The notes beneath the pieces were generated by a model, which did no database searches, was not told the origin of the DNA, and saw only the letters and a list, made by a program, of their open reading frames with translations. This document shows positions 31,372 through 40,473 of a DNA stretch of 64,000 nt, one piece after another. Origin of the DNA: Clostridia bacterium (lineage in GTDB: Bacteria; Bacillota; Clostridia; Oscillospirales; CAG-272); NCBI GenBank assembly GCA_017942005.1, contig JAGAVJ010000049.1, positions 62,001 to 126,000 of the forward strand. The letters run 5' to 3'. The position numbers and the translations under genes were made by a program. Every line of letters begins with the position of its first letter. The stretch's first letter is position 1.

Positions 31372-34122
31372 ATGAATATCATGCTCCAACCGAAAACCAA
31401 TCTGCTTCGTCTGTCTTCTATCGTACTTTTGTTGATCATGCTTTTTGTGTGCCTGACACCACTGACCGTATTTGCAGACGACACCAAAGACAATACCGAT
31501 CAAAGTCCGGTCTTCTATGCAGAAGCTTCTGTCGTCCGTGCCGACACCACAGAATGCTGTACCGCAGGCTTTCATTTGTATGTAAAGAACCCCGATGCAC
31601 TGCCCCTGACGCTTACCTATCAGATTTATAAAAGTGACACGCCGGACAGTGTCATTGCAGCTACCTCCGGTGATCATGCGGACTGGATTCTTGTCACACC
31701 GGTAGAACAGACAGCTGGCACGGATACACCGCATCCTGCATTTACCTTCGGCTTTCACAAACCGGCAGACATCTCCGTGGAAGACCCCGATTTTATGACA
31801 CTTCCCGACTTTTTACGTCCGGTTACGGTCGGGGGAGAAGTGATTTATACCCTTGATCCTGCATGTACCATATCGTTCCGTGTTACAGGCGGTGACGCTG
31901 CGGTGGACGGTACCTATGCGTTGGATGAAACCCTCACCTGTACCCCGGATGCGCCCTCCTTTATGCTGGAACGCCCTCAAAAGCTGATTGTCAACCTGAT
32001 TCCCGGCACAGCGCCAACAGAGGAAAGCACACCCGAGGAAAAGGACACCTTTCATTCCGGCTCGATTTCTACCTATTTTTATCTGCCGGAAAGTATCCGT
32101 ACCATTCTCTCCGCATTGAAAACCGAAAAGGACAGCTTCCTTTCTTCGATTTCCACAAAAGAAAAAACAATCACAGACGCCAGCGTCTATGTCCAGTACG
32201 ACTTTACGACGCTTGACACTCCTTCTACTTATAACGCAGAAGCAGAAGCGGATGGGAATGCACTTTGGAGTACCGCCAATCTCTATGCAATTGATCCCGC
32301 TTCCGACTCCATTGTCTGCTCTGCCGGTTTTTCGTTTGACAGTGAATCGTTCCGCTCCTGTTTTCCAGAGGGAACCTTTGATCTCTCCCAAACACCGGTA
32401 GATCCCCAGGACGGTGCACCGGAAATCATTTTATACCAAACCATGGATCCCGAAAAAGTCACGCTGACAACCCGCGTCCGCTTCATTCTCGCACTGACGG
32501 ATGCCGACGGAACGGTCACCTATCATTCCTCTGTTTTTACCGATCCCAACTCCTGCGGCGCATCAAACTCTCTTGTTTCCGCGCCCACATCCATGGATGC
32601 TCCGGTTCTTTCCGACGCCGTGTTTGAAAGCAGTGAAAGCGGAAAAACCACATTGAAGTTCCATGTCACCGCCAACGACAGCATACGGGAAGCAGCCGTC
32701 TGGCTCGCTGCCAACCAGAATACGGAAGGCGTCACCGATCAAAGCGTCGGCGCAGCTCTGGAAATTTCCGTCAACGGCAACGACTGGGAACCTGTAGACG
32801 CTGCAATGTTCTATAATGGCGGCATTCTGCTTGACGGAGACTGGTCATTCTCTGTTACAGACGAAAGCTTAAACGATTACGCCTATATCCGTGTCCGGAT
32901 GCGTTATACTGCACAGGTGTCCGCAGACGCACCGCTGCAGTCCGAATGGTCCGCCGCTCTCGCCTTTGACAAAAAACCGGAAACGGTCGTACCCACACCT
33001 GAGTCGGAAAATACACTGCCGCTGTATTCCGATACCAGTGCAAATGCTGAAGATATAAAGTATGTCTGCCCAATCTGCGGCATCTGTCCCGCACCGTATG
33101 GCATCTGCCTGTTTTTATGGATTGGCGCCGCATTGCTTCTGGTTCTGCTCGTCGTTTTAATCATTGCACTGATTCCCAAAAAGAAAATCTGTCCGCGCTG
33201 TAAAGAATCCTGTCGGACAGACGATAAAACCTGTCCCGTATGCGGGTATCGCTTTGTCGGTTCCATGCCGGAAATTGAAGATACCACAGAAAATCTGATG
33301 GGACAGGAAGCAGAAAACGCCCATAAAGAACCCAGTGATGAGGACTTTTTTGCCGCAATGTCCGCAAAAGAGGGGACAAACACGAACAAGTCCACCGGTT
33401 CTGTACCGGCTGCACCGCGTCAGACAGCAGCAAACGCACCTGGTACTGCTGCACACATTCCGCTCCCTGAGGCAGACCCCGTATTCCTTGCAGAATTAAA
33501 GCGCAAGCTGACAGCCGTCAAAGCAGGTCAGCCGCAGTCCTTTACTCCGGCAGAAATTGCCTACATCAAAGCGCTGAAAGAGAAAAAGGCGCAAAGCAAC
33601 GCAGCGGTAAGCGCCAAAACAGCCGCTTCTCCGACAGTCACTGCGGCACAACCGCGCACGGGAGCAGCCTCAACAGGACAGCATTCAAATGCCGCAGCCA
33701 AACGTCCTGTATCTTCTGCTGCACCGGATGCAAATGAAAAAACCACAGTCTTTGCAAAGACAGATTTACATACGGTGACTTCCCCGGTTCCGCCGTCAAA
33801 GGACAGCAAGCCCAAAACAGCAGCCGAAACCTATGAAGAAAAAGCCGCCAGACTGCGTGCACTCCGTGCAAAACAGCTTGCAGAGGAAGACGCACTCCTG
33901 TCCTCTTCCAAAATGACCGGCGACAGTCGGGAAATGCGCGCAAAGCCGACCCCCACAAGTGTTGCGCATCCGGCACAGGATATCCGTGCAGCGGCGCCGA
34001 AAAAGGTTGAAAAACCGGTACGGCAAATCAAGTGTCCCGCCTGCGCCGTTCCCAATCCGGAAACCAACGAACGCTGTTACATCTGCGGCGGTCTGCTTCC
34101 CAAAAACAATCCGCACGCCTAA
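31372..34122 (+). CDS. Secreted/membrane protein with intracellular zinc ribbons
   Basis: A 916-residue protein. A signal segment (LSSIVLLLIMLFVCLTPLTV) is followed by about 530 extracytoplasmic residues without a recognised domain. A single membrane helix (LFLWIGAALLLVLLVVLIIA, about 580-600) follows. Directly after it is a zinc ribbon, CPRCKESC...CPVCGY, then an Ala/Thr/Lys-rich tail of about 250 residues ending in a second ribbon, CPACAVPN...CYICGG. Another Cys cluster (CPICGICPAPYGIC) precedes the helix. ATG 31372 is better spaced from AAAGGA than ATG 31366. The topology suggests a sensor or scaffold; function unknown. Confidence 0.78.
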   Translation: MNIMLQPKTNLLRLSSIVLLLIMLFVCLTPLTVFADDTKDNTDQSPVFYAEASVVRADTTECCTAGFHLYVKNPDALPLTLTYQIYKSDTPDSVIAATSGDHADWILVTPVEQTAGTDTPHPAFTFGFHKPADISVEDPDFMTLPDFLRPVTVGGEVIYTLDPACTISFRVTGGDAAVDGTYALDETLTCTPDAPSFMLERPQKLIVNLIPGTAPTEESTPEEKDTFHSGSISTYFYLPESIRTILSALKTEKDSFLSSISTKEKTITDASVYVQYDFTTLDTPSTYNAEAEADGNALWSTANLYAIDPASDSIVCSAGFSFDSESFRSCFPEGTFDLSQTPVDPQDGAPEIILYQTMDPEKVTLTTRVRFILALTDADGTVTYHSSVFTDPNSCGASNSLVSAPTSMDAPVLSDAVFESSESGKTTLKFHVTANDSIREAAVWLAANQNTEGVTDQSVGAALEISVNGNDWEPVDAAMFYNGGILLDGDWSFSVTDESLNDYAYIRVRMRYTAQVSADAPLQSEWSAALAFDKKPETVVPTPESENTLPLYSDTSANAEDIKYVCPICGICPAPYGICLFLWIGAALLLVLLVVLIIALIPKKKICPRCKESCRTDDKTCPVCGYRFVGSMPEIEDTTENLMGQEAENAHKEPSDEDFFAAMSAKEGTNTNKSTGSVPAAPRQTAANAPGTAAHIPLPEADPVFLAELKRKLTAVKAGQPQSFTPAEIAYIKALKEKKAQSNAAVSAKTAASPTVTAAQPRTGAASTGQHSNAAAKRPVSSAAPDANEKTTVFAKTDLHTVTSPVPPSKDSKPKTAAETYEEKAARLRALRAKQLAEEDALLSSSKMTGDSREMRAKPTPTSVAHPAQDIRAAAPKKVEKPVRQIKCPACAVPNPETNERCYICGGLLPKNNPHA

Positions 34123-34194
34123 ACATCTCCTTGCCATTTGAATCAAAGGTCAACTCCTTTTGCCGCATCTTCGGCATTTGCCGATATGCCAAAA

Positions 34195-34290
34195 GGGGTT
34201 TGCTTTTGGGATACGCTTAGGGGGATTTTTGAAAAAATCCCCCTAAAACCCCCAAAAACTTTTTTTGATGGAATGAAATAACAGTTTCAC
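34195..34290. repeat. Dispersed palindromic repeat, copy 8 (terminator)
   Basis: The hairpin TTAGGGGGATTTTT / AAAAATCCCCCTAA (34217-34246) is followed by AACCCCCAAAAACTTTTTTTG. It probably terminates the upstream gene. Confidence 0.7.
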
Positions 34291-34333
34291 TTGTAAATAG
34301 GATTTTTTCAACAACAAAGGAGGTTTGACCGCT

Positions 34334-35356
34334 ATGCAGACATCCCCGTTTCCATACTCCGACACCAACAAGCGTTATCATACCTACGACTACTACTTAA
34401 AGCACAAATACGGCACAAAGTGTGCCCGCATTCCCATTGACGCCGGTTTTTCCTGTCCCAACCGCGAGAAAACGCATCACAGAAATGGAGAAAGCAACGG
34501 TACAGGCTGCATCTACTGTTCCGCACGCGGTTCCGGAGATTTCTGTTCCTCCCCCCTTCTTCCGCCGCGCGTGCAGTTTGCAGAAACCTATGACCGCCTA
34601 TGCAGAAAATGGAACACTAATGCAGAAAGAGAAAAACGTCTTCCGGCAATTCCCTATTTTCAGGCGTTTACCAATACCTATGCGCCGCTTGACACCCTAA
34701 AAGCGCTTTATGAAGAAGCGCTGCACTATACCGATGCCCACGGCAATCCCGTATACATTCCGGCGCTTTCAATTGCTACACGACCCGACTGTCTTCCCCC
34801 GGATGTAGTTTCATACCTTGCAGAGTTGAATCATCGGGTGGATGTCACGGTGGAACTGGGATTGCAATCTGCACACGACAAAACCCTACAGCGCATTCGA
34901 CGCGGACACGATACCGCCGCGTTCCTTTCAGGATATCGCCGTTTGAAGGAAGCAGGCATCGCCGTCTGTGTACATATCATCAACGGGTTGCCGGGTGAGA
35001 ATGCAGAGGATATGCTTGAAACCGCACGTTTGCTCTCTGCATTGCAGCCGGACTTTTTGAAAATTCACATGCTGCATGTTCTGCGCGGAACGCCCCTGGA
35101 AGCGCAATACATGGAAAAACAACATGCAGGAAACGCGATATCGCTTCTGACGCTTTCGGAATATGTCGATATTGTTTGCCGGCAGCTGGAGCTGCTTCCG
35201 CCCACTACCGTGATCTGCCGACTGACCGGGGACGGCGCGTCAAAGGACCTGATTGCGCCGCTCTGGGCAAAAAACAAACACGCTGTACTGGCACAAATCG
35301 ATAAAACGCTTGCTGCGCGCGGCACTTATCAGGGAAAGGAGTTTTCCGCACAATGA
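34334..35356 (+). CDS. TIGR01212 family radical SAM protein (YhcC-like)
   Basis: A 340-residue radical SAM enzyme of the YhcC/TIGR01212 family, whose reaction is unknown. The N-terminus KRYHTYDYYLKHKYGTKCAR and the cluster-binding stretch FSCPNREK...GCIYCSARGSGDF supply the three cysteines; the gap between the first and second is longer than in the E. coli protein. DVTVELGLQSAHDKTLQRI and HIINGLPGE are conserved barrel motifs. ATG 34334 follows AAAGGAGG; TTG 34325 is unlikely. It overlaps the next gene by ATGA. Confidence 0.9.
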   Translation: MQTSPFPYSDTNKRYHTYDYYLKHKYGTKCARIPIDAGFSCPNREKTHHRNGESNGTGCIYCSARGSGDFCSSPLLPPRVQFAETYDRLCRKWNTNAEREKRLPAIPYFQAFTNTYAPLDTLKALYEEALHYTDAHGNPVYIPALSIATRPDCLPPDVVSYLAELNHRVDVTVELGLQSAHDKTLQRIRRGHDTAAFLSGYRRLKEAGIAVCVHIINGLPGENAEDMLETARLLSALQPDFLKIHMLHVLRGTPLEAQYMEKQHAGNAISLLTLSEYVDIVCRQLELLPPTTVICRLTGDGASKDLIAPLWAKNKHAVLAQIDKTLAARGTYQGKEFSAQ

Positions 35357-36474
35357 AACCCAAAAACCTGTTCCGCATCTTCCCTGTATTGGTCGTCTGC
35401 ATCCTCTCGCAAGCAAGCCTTTTCGCCTGTTCTGCCGACGAAAACACCGCCTTTTTCTCCACACATCTTTCAAAGGAAGAACAATCCGCAGCCATCGCAG
35501 TTCCGATGCTTTTACCGGAATCGGCGGCATTTCCGGTGTCCGGTATCCTGCCCTCTGATGCACCTCCGGAGCGTGATACCATAAAAATGCATTTCGTCGG
35601 AGACGTCATGCTGGCAGCGGAAAACGGCGACGACGGCTTCTGGTCGTTTAATCTGTTTGCCTATGACACGCCAAAGGCGTATTATTTTGAAAAAATGTTT
35701 CCGCTGTTTTCCTCCGACGACTGGACTGTGGCAAACGGCGAAAACGTCTTTACCGATGCAGAGAATCCGGAAAAAATCGCGAAAAAGGAAGACCCCGCCT
35801 TCTGGTATTATTCAAAGGCAGAAAACGCACAGATTTATTCTGCGGGCAGTGTGGAAATTGTTTCGCTTGCCAACAATCACGCCATGGACTACGGTGTCAG
35901 CGGGCGGGACGACACCAAAGCAGCCATTGAAGCAGCAGGCGCAATGTGCGTTCTTGATGGGACATCCGTTACCTTGGAAAAATCCGGTGTGACTGTTGCA
36001 CTCCTGTGCACATCCATGTATTCGGAATACTATCTTACGCCGATTTTAGACTGGCTGACAGAAGCGCAAAAAACCTCCGATTTTCAGATTGTATATTATC
36101 ATGGCGGCACAGAGCGCGTCCATACGCCGGATGGCTGGCGTGTGAATGCCTCCCATGCCATGGTAGAGGCCGGCGCCGATCTGGTACTTGGCAACCATCC
36201 GCACGTGCTTCAGCCAATAGAAAGCTACCAAGGTGTGGATATCGTATATTCGCTTGGAAACTTTCTGTTCGGCGGCAGTCACACCTGCGAAAACAGAACC
36301 ATGGTGTACGCACTGACGCTGGATCTTGTCGATCATAAAATCAATGCGGTAAAGGGAGAAGCGATTCCCTGTTACTGTTATGGAGAGCTATGGCAGCCGG
36401 CGATGATAGAAGAAGAACAGGACAGGGAGACCGTATTGTCCTTTCTGCGCGGAGAGCGGGAGACACCGTATTAA
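35353..36474 (+). CDS. CapA family lipoprotein
   Basis: A 373-residue protein of the CapA/PGA-synthesis family (metallophosphatase-like fold). The N-terminal lipobox LFACS suggests lipidation near residue 26. Conserved motifs are MHFVGDVMLA (near residue 80), VSLANNHAMDYG, VYYHGGTE and LVLGNHPHVLQPIE. These proteins are linked to poly-glutamate capsules but most have unknown substrates. The start overlaps the radical SAM stop, so the two are translationally coupled. Confidence 0.88.
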   Translation: MKPKNLFRIFPVLVVCILSQASLFACSADENTAFFSTHLSKEEQSAAIAVPMLLPESAAFPVSGILPSDAPPERDTIKMHFVGDVMLAAENGDDGFWSFNLFAYDTPKAYYFEKMFPLFSSDDWTVANGENVFTDAENPEKIAKKEDPAFWYYSKAENAQIYSAGSVEIVSLANNHAMDYGVSGRDDTKAAIEAAGAMCVLDGTSVTLEKSGVTVALLCTSMYSEYYLTPILDWLTEAQKTSDFQIVYYHGGTERVHTPDGWRVNASHAMVEAGADLVLGNHPHVLQPIESYQGVDIVYSLGNFLFGGSHTCENRTMVYALTLDLVDHKINAVKGEAIPCYCYGELWQPAMIEEEQDRETVLSFLRGERETPY

Positions 36475-36647
36475 ATCGTGGAAATATGACAGATATCAAA
36501 CAAGACGTACTGAATCATTTATTCCTTATTTTTATCATTTTCCTAAAAAATCAGAATTTAATTCCGTTTTTTTATTTTAATTATCTACACCTTTTTTTGA
36601 TATGCTTGTATAACTTGTTGAATTTTAATTTTCTTGAATGGATTTTC

Positions 36648-36676
36648 TTGACTTCTAACCACAATTCCTGTATAAT
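36648..36676 (+). promoter_or_regulatory. Sigma-A promoter of the CBM9 protein gene
   Basis: TTGACT (36648-36653), a 17-bp spacer and TATAAT (36671-36676). The 168-nt leader includes AAAGCGGAA/TTCCGCTTT (36721-36777) with an inner GGCG/CGCC stem, a possible attenuator. 36475-36647 is AT-rich without other features. Confidence 0.8.
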
Positions 36677-36805
36677 GAAAGCAAGAGAAAGCATCGCTGT
36701 CAATCAAAGACTCCGTGTCCAAAGCGGAATTTTTTTGGCGGATGTCGACGAACGCCATAAACAGCCGCTTCCGCTTTTTGAGAGCGATATCTCAATCAAA
36801 TTGCC

Positions 36806-36850
36806 GAAAAAGGAGAGCCTTTCACGTTTCGTGAAATGGCAAATCATAAA
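36806..36850 (+). promoter_or_regulatory. SD-hairpin-start element of the CBM9 protein gene
   Basis: GAAAAAGGAGAG (36806-36817), a perfect stem TTTCACG / CGTGAAA (36820-36836), the linker TGGCAAATCATAAA and ATG 36851. An ATG at 36836 at the stem end is in frame (MANHK). Confidence 0.6.
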
Positions 36851-37699
36851 ATGAAAAAAATAATGACCGCAGCGCTGGCATTGCTTGCAGCTGCTTCCAT
36901 GACGGTTGCCGTATCCGCAAGACAAAGCTATACCGCAGCTTCCGGTACCGCTGTACTGGACGGTAAAATGGATGACTGCTATCTTGCAGCAACACCAATC
37001 ACTGCAAATGTAGAAATTGCCGGAACAGAGGACGGTTTTGCAACTGGTACCGCATACGCCGTATGGGATGCGGAGAATATCTATGTTTACGCAGAGATTA
37101 CGGATCCTGTGATCTCTACCACACAGGGTGACGCCGTGTTCCAGTCCGACTCTGTCGAAGTTTACATCGATCTTCTGAATGAAGAAGGCAATGAAATTGC
37201 AAATGTCAATGCGGCACAGTATACTGCCGGCTATCTGTATGTAGACGACAATCTGCAGGTCACAGGTGACTACTGGGCAGGCGGCGGTTATCACTTCAAC
37301 AACAACAAGGAAAATGCAGTCGCTGTTTTTGACGTTTCCAACAAGGCCGGATATTCTGTAGAATTCAGAATCCCGTGGGGTGATGAATTCAAGCCTGCGG
37401 CTGATGCAAAAATCGGCTTCACCTTCGCCATCAACGATGACGCCGATGACGAAGCCGGACGTGAATATCAGGTTTTCCCGGATGAAGAGCTGGCAAGCGC
37501 ATGGATGAATACCACAAATTACGGTGAAATGACGCTGTCTGCCGACGTATACGTAGCACCGCAGCCGGAAGTACCGGCAGAAGAAGTTCCGGCAGAAGAA
37601 AGCGCCCCCGTCTCTGCACCGACCACAGCTGATGCAGGAATCGCAGCTGCTCTTCTTGCAGCTGCTGCCGCAGCCATCGTCGTTTCCAAAAAACACTAA
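36851..37699 (+). CDS. Secreted CBM9-like protein with C-terminal anchor
   Basis: A 282-residue exported protein. The signal peptide KKIMTAALALLAAASMTVAV is followed by a single family-9-like carbohydrate-binding module (AVLDGKMDDCYLAATPI, AYAVWDAENIYVYAEITDP, DSVEVYIDLLNE, YSVEFRIPWGDEF), then a Pro/Glu linker and the tail PTTADAG, a hydrophobic stretch and KKH. That tail resembles the sortase-like or membrane-retention ends common in Clostridia, without a true LPXTG. With its strong promoter it may be abundant on the surface. Confidence 0.85.
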   Translation: MKKIMTAALALLAAASMTVAVSARQSYTAASGTAVLDGKMDDCYLAATPITANVEIAGTEDGFATGTAYAVWDAENIYVYAEITDPVISTTQGDAVFQSDSVEVYIDLLNEEGNEIANVNAAQYTAGYLYVDDNLQVTGDYWAGGGYHFNNNKENAVAVFDVSNKAGYSVEFRIPWGDEFKPAADAKIGFTFAINDDADDEAGREYQVFPDEELASAWMNTTNYGEMTLSADVYVAPQPEVPAEEVPAEESAPVSAPTTADAGIAAALLAAAAAAIVVSKKH

Positions 37700-37740
37700 A
37701 CGCAGCGCCCTGAAAAACAAGTTCATCATATCCTAATACA

Positions 37741-37778
37741 TCCCCCTTTTGTCTTTCCGTATGGAGGCAAAAGGGGGA
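37741..37778 (+). terminator. Terminator of the CBM9 protein gene
   Basis: TCCCCCTTTTG / CAAAAGGGGGA stem followed by ATTTTCAATTTTC. Confidence 0.8.
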
Positions 37779-37794
37779 ATTTTCAATTTTCTTC

Positions 37795-37823
37795 TTGCAT
37801 TTATATACAAAGTATGGTATAAT
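37795..37823 (+). promoter_or_regulatory. Sigma-A promoter of recG
   Basis: TTGCAT (37795-37800), a 17-bp spacer and TATAAT (37818-37823). Confidence 0.75.
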
Positions 37824-37863
37824 AAAAGAGAACATAATTTCGATGAAAGGTGGGATTGCCGTC

Positions 37864-40155
37864 ATGCCGGCAAAAAAAGGTACCAAAGTGACACCGTCTT
37901 CCCCTGTAGATGTACTGCCGGGTATCTCGGAAGCCCGCCGGGAACTGTTTCAAAAACTGGGCATTGAAACGCTTTCCGACTTGTGTCATCATTATCCGCG
38001 CAGCTATGAAATGCGCGGGCGTACTACCACAGTCGCAGAAGCCAAAAACGGTGAAATTGTTTCCTTAATTTTGACGGTCGCCACACAGCCGCAGACAGCG
38101 ACCATTCGGCGCGGCATGGTTCTGACCAAATTCCGAGCATTTGACGATACCGGTTCTGTTGGAATTACGTACTTCAACCAGGCATACTTAAAAAGCACCT
38201 TTCAGGTCGGCAGTACGTTCCGTTTTTACGGATACTGCGAACGCAGCGCTGCAAACACTCTGCAAATGGCGAGTCCAAAGCATGAACCGCTGCCAATAAA
38301 CGATCCCGGTGACGGCAGCATGCTCCCCCCGATTCTCCCCATCTACAAAACCACCGCCACACTGACGCAAAAGCTTTTGTCGGACGCGGTACAGCGTGCG
38401 CTGCCTGTGCTGTTATCCCAAGAAGAGGACTGCATAGATACAGAGCTTTTGCCGGACGACATCCGGGACACCTATGACCTGTGTACATCACGCTATGCCC
38501 TGCAAAACATTCATATGCCGCCAGACGAAGCATCCCTTGATGCCGCGCGCAAACGTCTTGTGTTTGAAGAACTTCTGCTCTTTTTCCTGCATATCCGGCA
38601 AAGACAGCATAAGCAAACCAAGCAGTCCGGTCTTCCCCTTCCCATCCCCGATATGAATCCCTTTTATGCACAGCTTCCCTACCGTCTGACCGGCGCACAA
38701 ATGCGCGCCATTGAAGATTTTATCTGCGATATGACAGAACCGGGTCGGCCGCCAATGAACCGCCTGCTCTCCGGAGACGTCGGCTCCGGCAAAACCGTTT
38801 GTGCCGCCGCAGCGCTGTATATCGCGCTGTCCGGCGGATATCAGGCAGCGCTGATGGCGCCGACAGAAATTCTTGCCACACAGCATTATGAGGACCTGCT
38901 GCCGATGTTCTCCGCACTCGGTTATTCCTGCGCACTGCTTGTCGGTTCCACAAAGCCAAAAGAAAAAAAGAAAATCAAAGATCAACTGGCGTTGGGAGAG
39001 CTGCGGCTTGTCATCGGCACACATGCACTTTTGGAAAATGACGTTTCCTTTTCCAAGTGCGGTCTGATTGTCATCGACGAGCAGCACCGGTTCGGTGTCG
39101 GTCAGCGCGCACAGCTTGCAAATAAAGCAGAAAAGCTTCATACCCTTATCATGTCCGCAACCCCCATTCCGCGCACCATGGCGCTGATGCTGTATGGCGA
39201 TAACGGTAATAACCGCAGCGGAAACAACGGCGGAAAAGGAACGGGAACGGAACGGGGACAAATGTCTGTCCTTGATGAAATGCCGCCGGGAAGACAAAAG
39301 GTTTCCACCTTTGCAGTCGATGAATCCTTGCGTGCCCGCTTAAACGGCTTTATCAGACGGCAGGCAGAAGAAGGTCATCAGGTCTACATCGTATGTCCCG
39401 CCATTGATGAAACGGAGGAAGACTTTGACGAAGAACGGCTTTCCAACCCTTCCACCCCTTCCGATTCTACCAAAAAGCCGACATTAAAGGCAGCCGTCGC
39501 CTATGCCCAGGAATTGCAGAACAACATCTTTCCCGATTTAAACGTCGGATTTCTGCATGGGAAAATGAAGCCGCAGGAAAAAGACGATATCATGCACTGC
39601 TTTGCAGGGGGAACGGTTCAGATTCTTGTATCCACGACCGTTATTGAAGTCGGCGTCAACGTGCCAAACGCTACCCTGATGGTGGTGGAAAATGCAGAGC
39701 TGTTCGGTCTATCCCAATTGCATCAGCTGCGCGGTCGCGTCGGCCGCGGACGGGATAAGTCATGGTGTATTCTTGTCTCCAACGCAAAAAATGAAACCGC
39801 ACAGAAACGGCTGTCGATTCTATGCCATTCCGGGAACGGCTACGAAATTGCAGAGCAGGACCTTGCACTGCGCGGTCCCGGTGATTTTTTTGCAGCGTAT
39901 ATGGACGGCACATCCCAAGGGGATATGGGCACATCCCAAAGGGATATGCGTACATCCTCAAAAGATGTGCGGCAGTCCGGCGGTCTGCGCTTTGAAATTG
40001 CGTCTTTGTGTGATGATATGGCGCTGGTCGGAGATGCCGTTTCCGCCGCCGACCGCATCATGGCAGACGATCCGGATTTGCAGACGGAACCATACCGTGC
40101 ACTGAAAAAACGGCTCTCCGATGAAGAAGCGGCAGCCGAAATTTTCGTTCTGTAA
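37864..40155 (+). CDS. recG: ATP-dependent DNA helicase RecG
   Basis: A 763-residue branch-migration helicase for stalled forks and Holliday junctions. A wedge/OB domain (LTKFRAFDDTGSVGITYFNQ) precedes the motor motifs RLLSGDVGSGKTVCAAAALY (Walker A), VIDEQHRFGVGQRA (DEQH box), ATPIPRTMAL and QLRGRVGRG. There are two insertions: a Gly/Asn-rich stretch near residue 445 and, after RGPGDFF, three seven-residue repeats (39907-39969) where the family normally runs straight into RQSG. ATG 37864 follows AAAGGTGG; ATG 37843 is possible. Confidence 0.94.
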   Translation: MPAKKGTKVTPSSPVDVLPGISEARRELFQKLGIETLSDLCHHYPRSYEMRGRTTTVAEAKNGEIVSLILTVATQPQTATIRRGMVLTKFRAFDDTGSVGITYFNQAYLKSTFQVGSTFRFYGYCERSAANTLQMASPKHEPLPINDPGDGSMLPPILPIYKTTATLTQKLLSDAVQRALPVLLSQEEDCIDTELLPDDIRDTYDLCTSRYALQNIHMPPDEASLDAARKRLVFEELLLFFLHIRQRQHKQTKQSGLPLPIPDMNPFYAQLPYRLTGAQMRAIEDFICDMTEPGRPPMNRLLSGDVGSGKTVCAAAALYIALSGGYQAALMAPTEILATQHYEDLLPMFSALGYSCALLVGSTKPKEKKKIKDQLALGELRLVIGTHALLENDVSFSKCGLIVIDEQHRFGVGQRAQLANKAEKLHTLIMSATPIPRTMALMLYGDNGNNRSGNNGGKGTGTERGQMSVLDEMPPGRQKVSTFAVDESLRARLNGFIRRQAEEGHQVYIVCPAIDETEEDFDEERLSNPSTPSDSTKKPTLKAAVAYAQELQNNIFPDLNVGFLHGKMKPQEKDDIMHCFAGGTVQILVSTTVIEVGVNVPNATLMVVENAELFGLSQLHQLRGRVGRGRDKSWCILVSNAKNETAQKRLSILCHSGNGYEIAEQDLALRGPGDFFAAYMDGTSQGDMGTSQRDMRTSSKDVRQSGGLRFEIASLCDDMALVGDAVSAADRIMADDPDLQTEPYRALKKRLSDEEAAAEIFVL
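39907..39969 (+). repeat. 21-bp tandem repeat inside recG
   Basis: Three in-frame units begin at 39907, 39928 and 39949. The first reads GGCACATCCCAAGGGGATAT plus G, and they encode GTSQGDM, GTSQRDM and RTSSKDV. Confidence 0.85.
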
Positions 40156-40303
40156 CCGCGGCACGCGGCACGAATTGCCGCATGCCATGTATAGGCATAG
40201 ACATAAAATTTACAATTCCGCCATGAAAAGCGCATAAAAAGTGCACAAAAAAACGTTACAATATATCTTTATAAGAGGTTATCTGTGATTTCATATGGCA
40301 AGA

Positions 40304-40376
40304 ACCGTACAGCCGCCCATGCGGCATAAGGGAAGCATGGTGTGTTGTATGCAGTACCCCTCCCTCCCTTTACGGT
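40304..40376 (+). other. Predicted three-way-junction leader RNA
   Basis: ACCGTA (40304-40309) pairs with TACGGT (40371-40376). Inside are GCCGC-CCAT-GCGGC and AAGGGA...TCCCTT with an inner GCAT/ATGC stem. The gap 40156-40473 holds nothing else convincing. It lies 97 bp before a lipoprotein gene. It has no tRNA-like T-loop. Structure only; function unknown. Confidence 0.35.
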
Positions 40377-40473
40377 CTATCTGTCCGTTTCTTTTGACAG
40401 AAGCCATCCACAAAGCGAGAACCCTTACTTTAAGAATTCCTTATATTTTAAAATGAGAAAGAGATTTGTAAGC

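Noticed and set aside
36704..37729. Minus-strand open frame of 341 codons
   Set aside because: Antisense to the CBM9 protein gene, very Cys/Ile-rich, no RBS and no recognisable motif.
40304..40376. tRNA-sized folded segment
   Set aside because: No T-loop TTCRANYC, no anticodon arm in register and no CCA-like end, so not called a tRNA.
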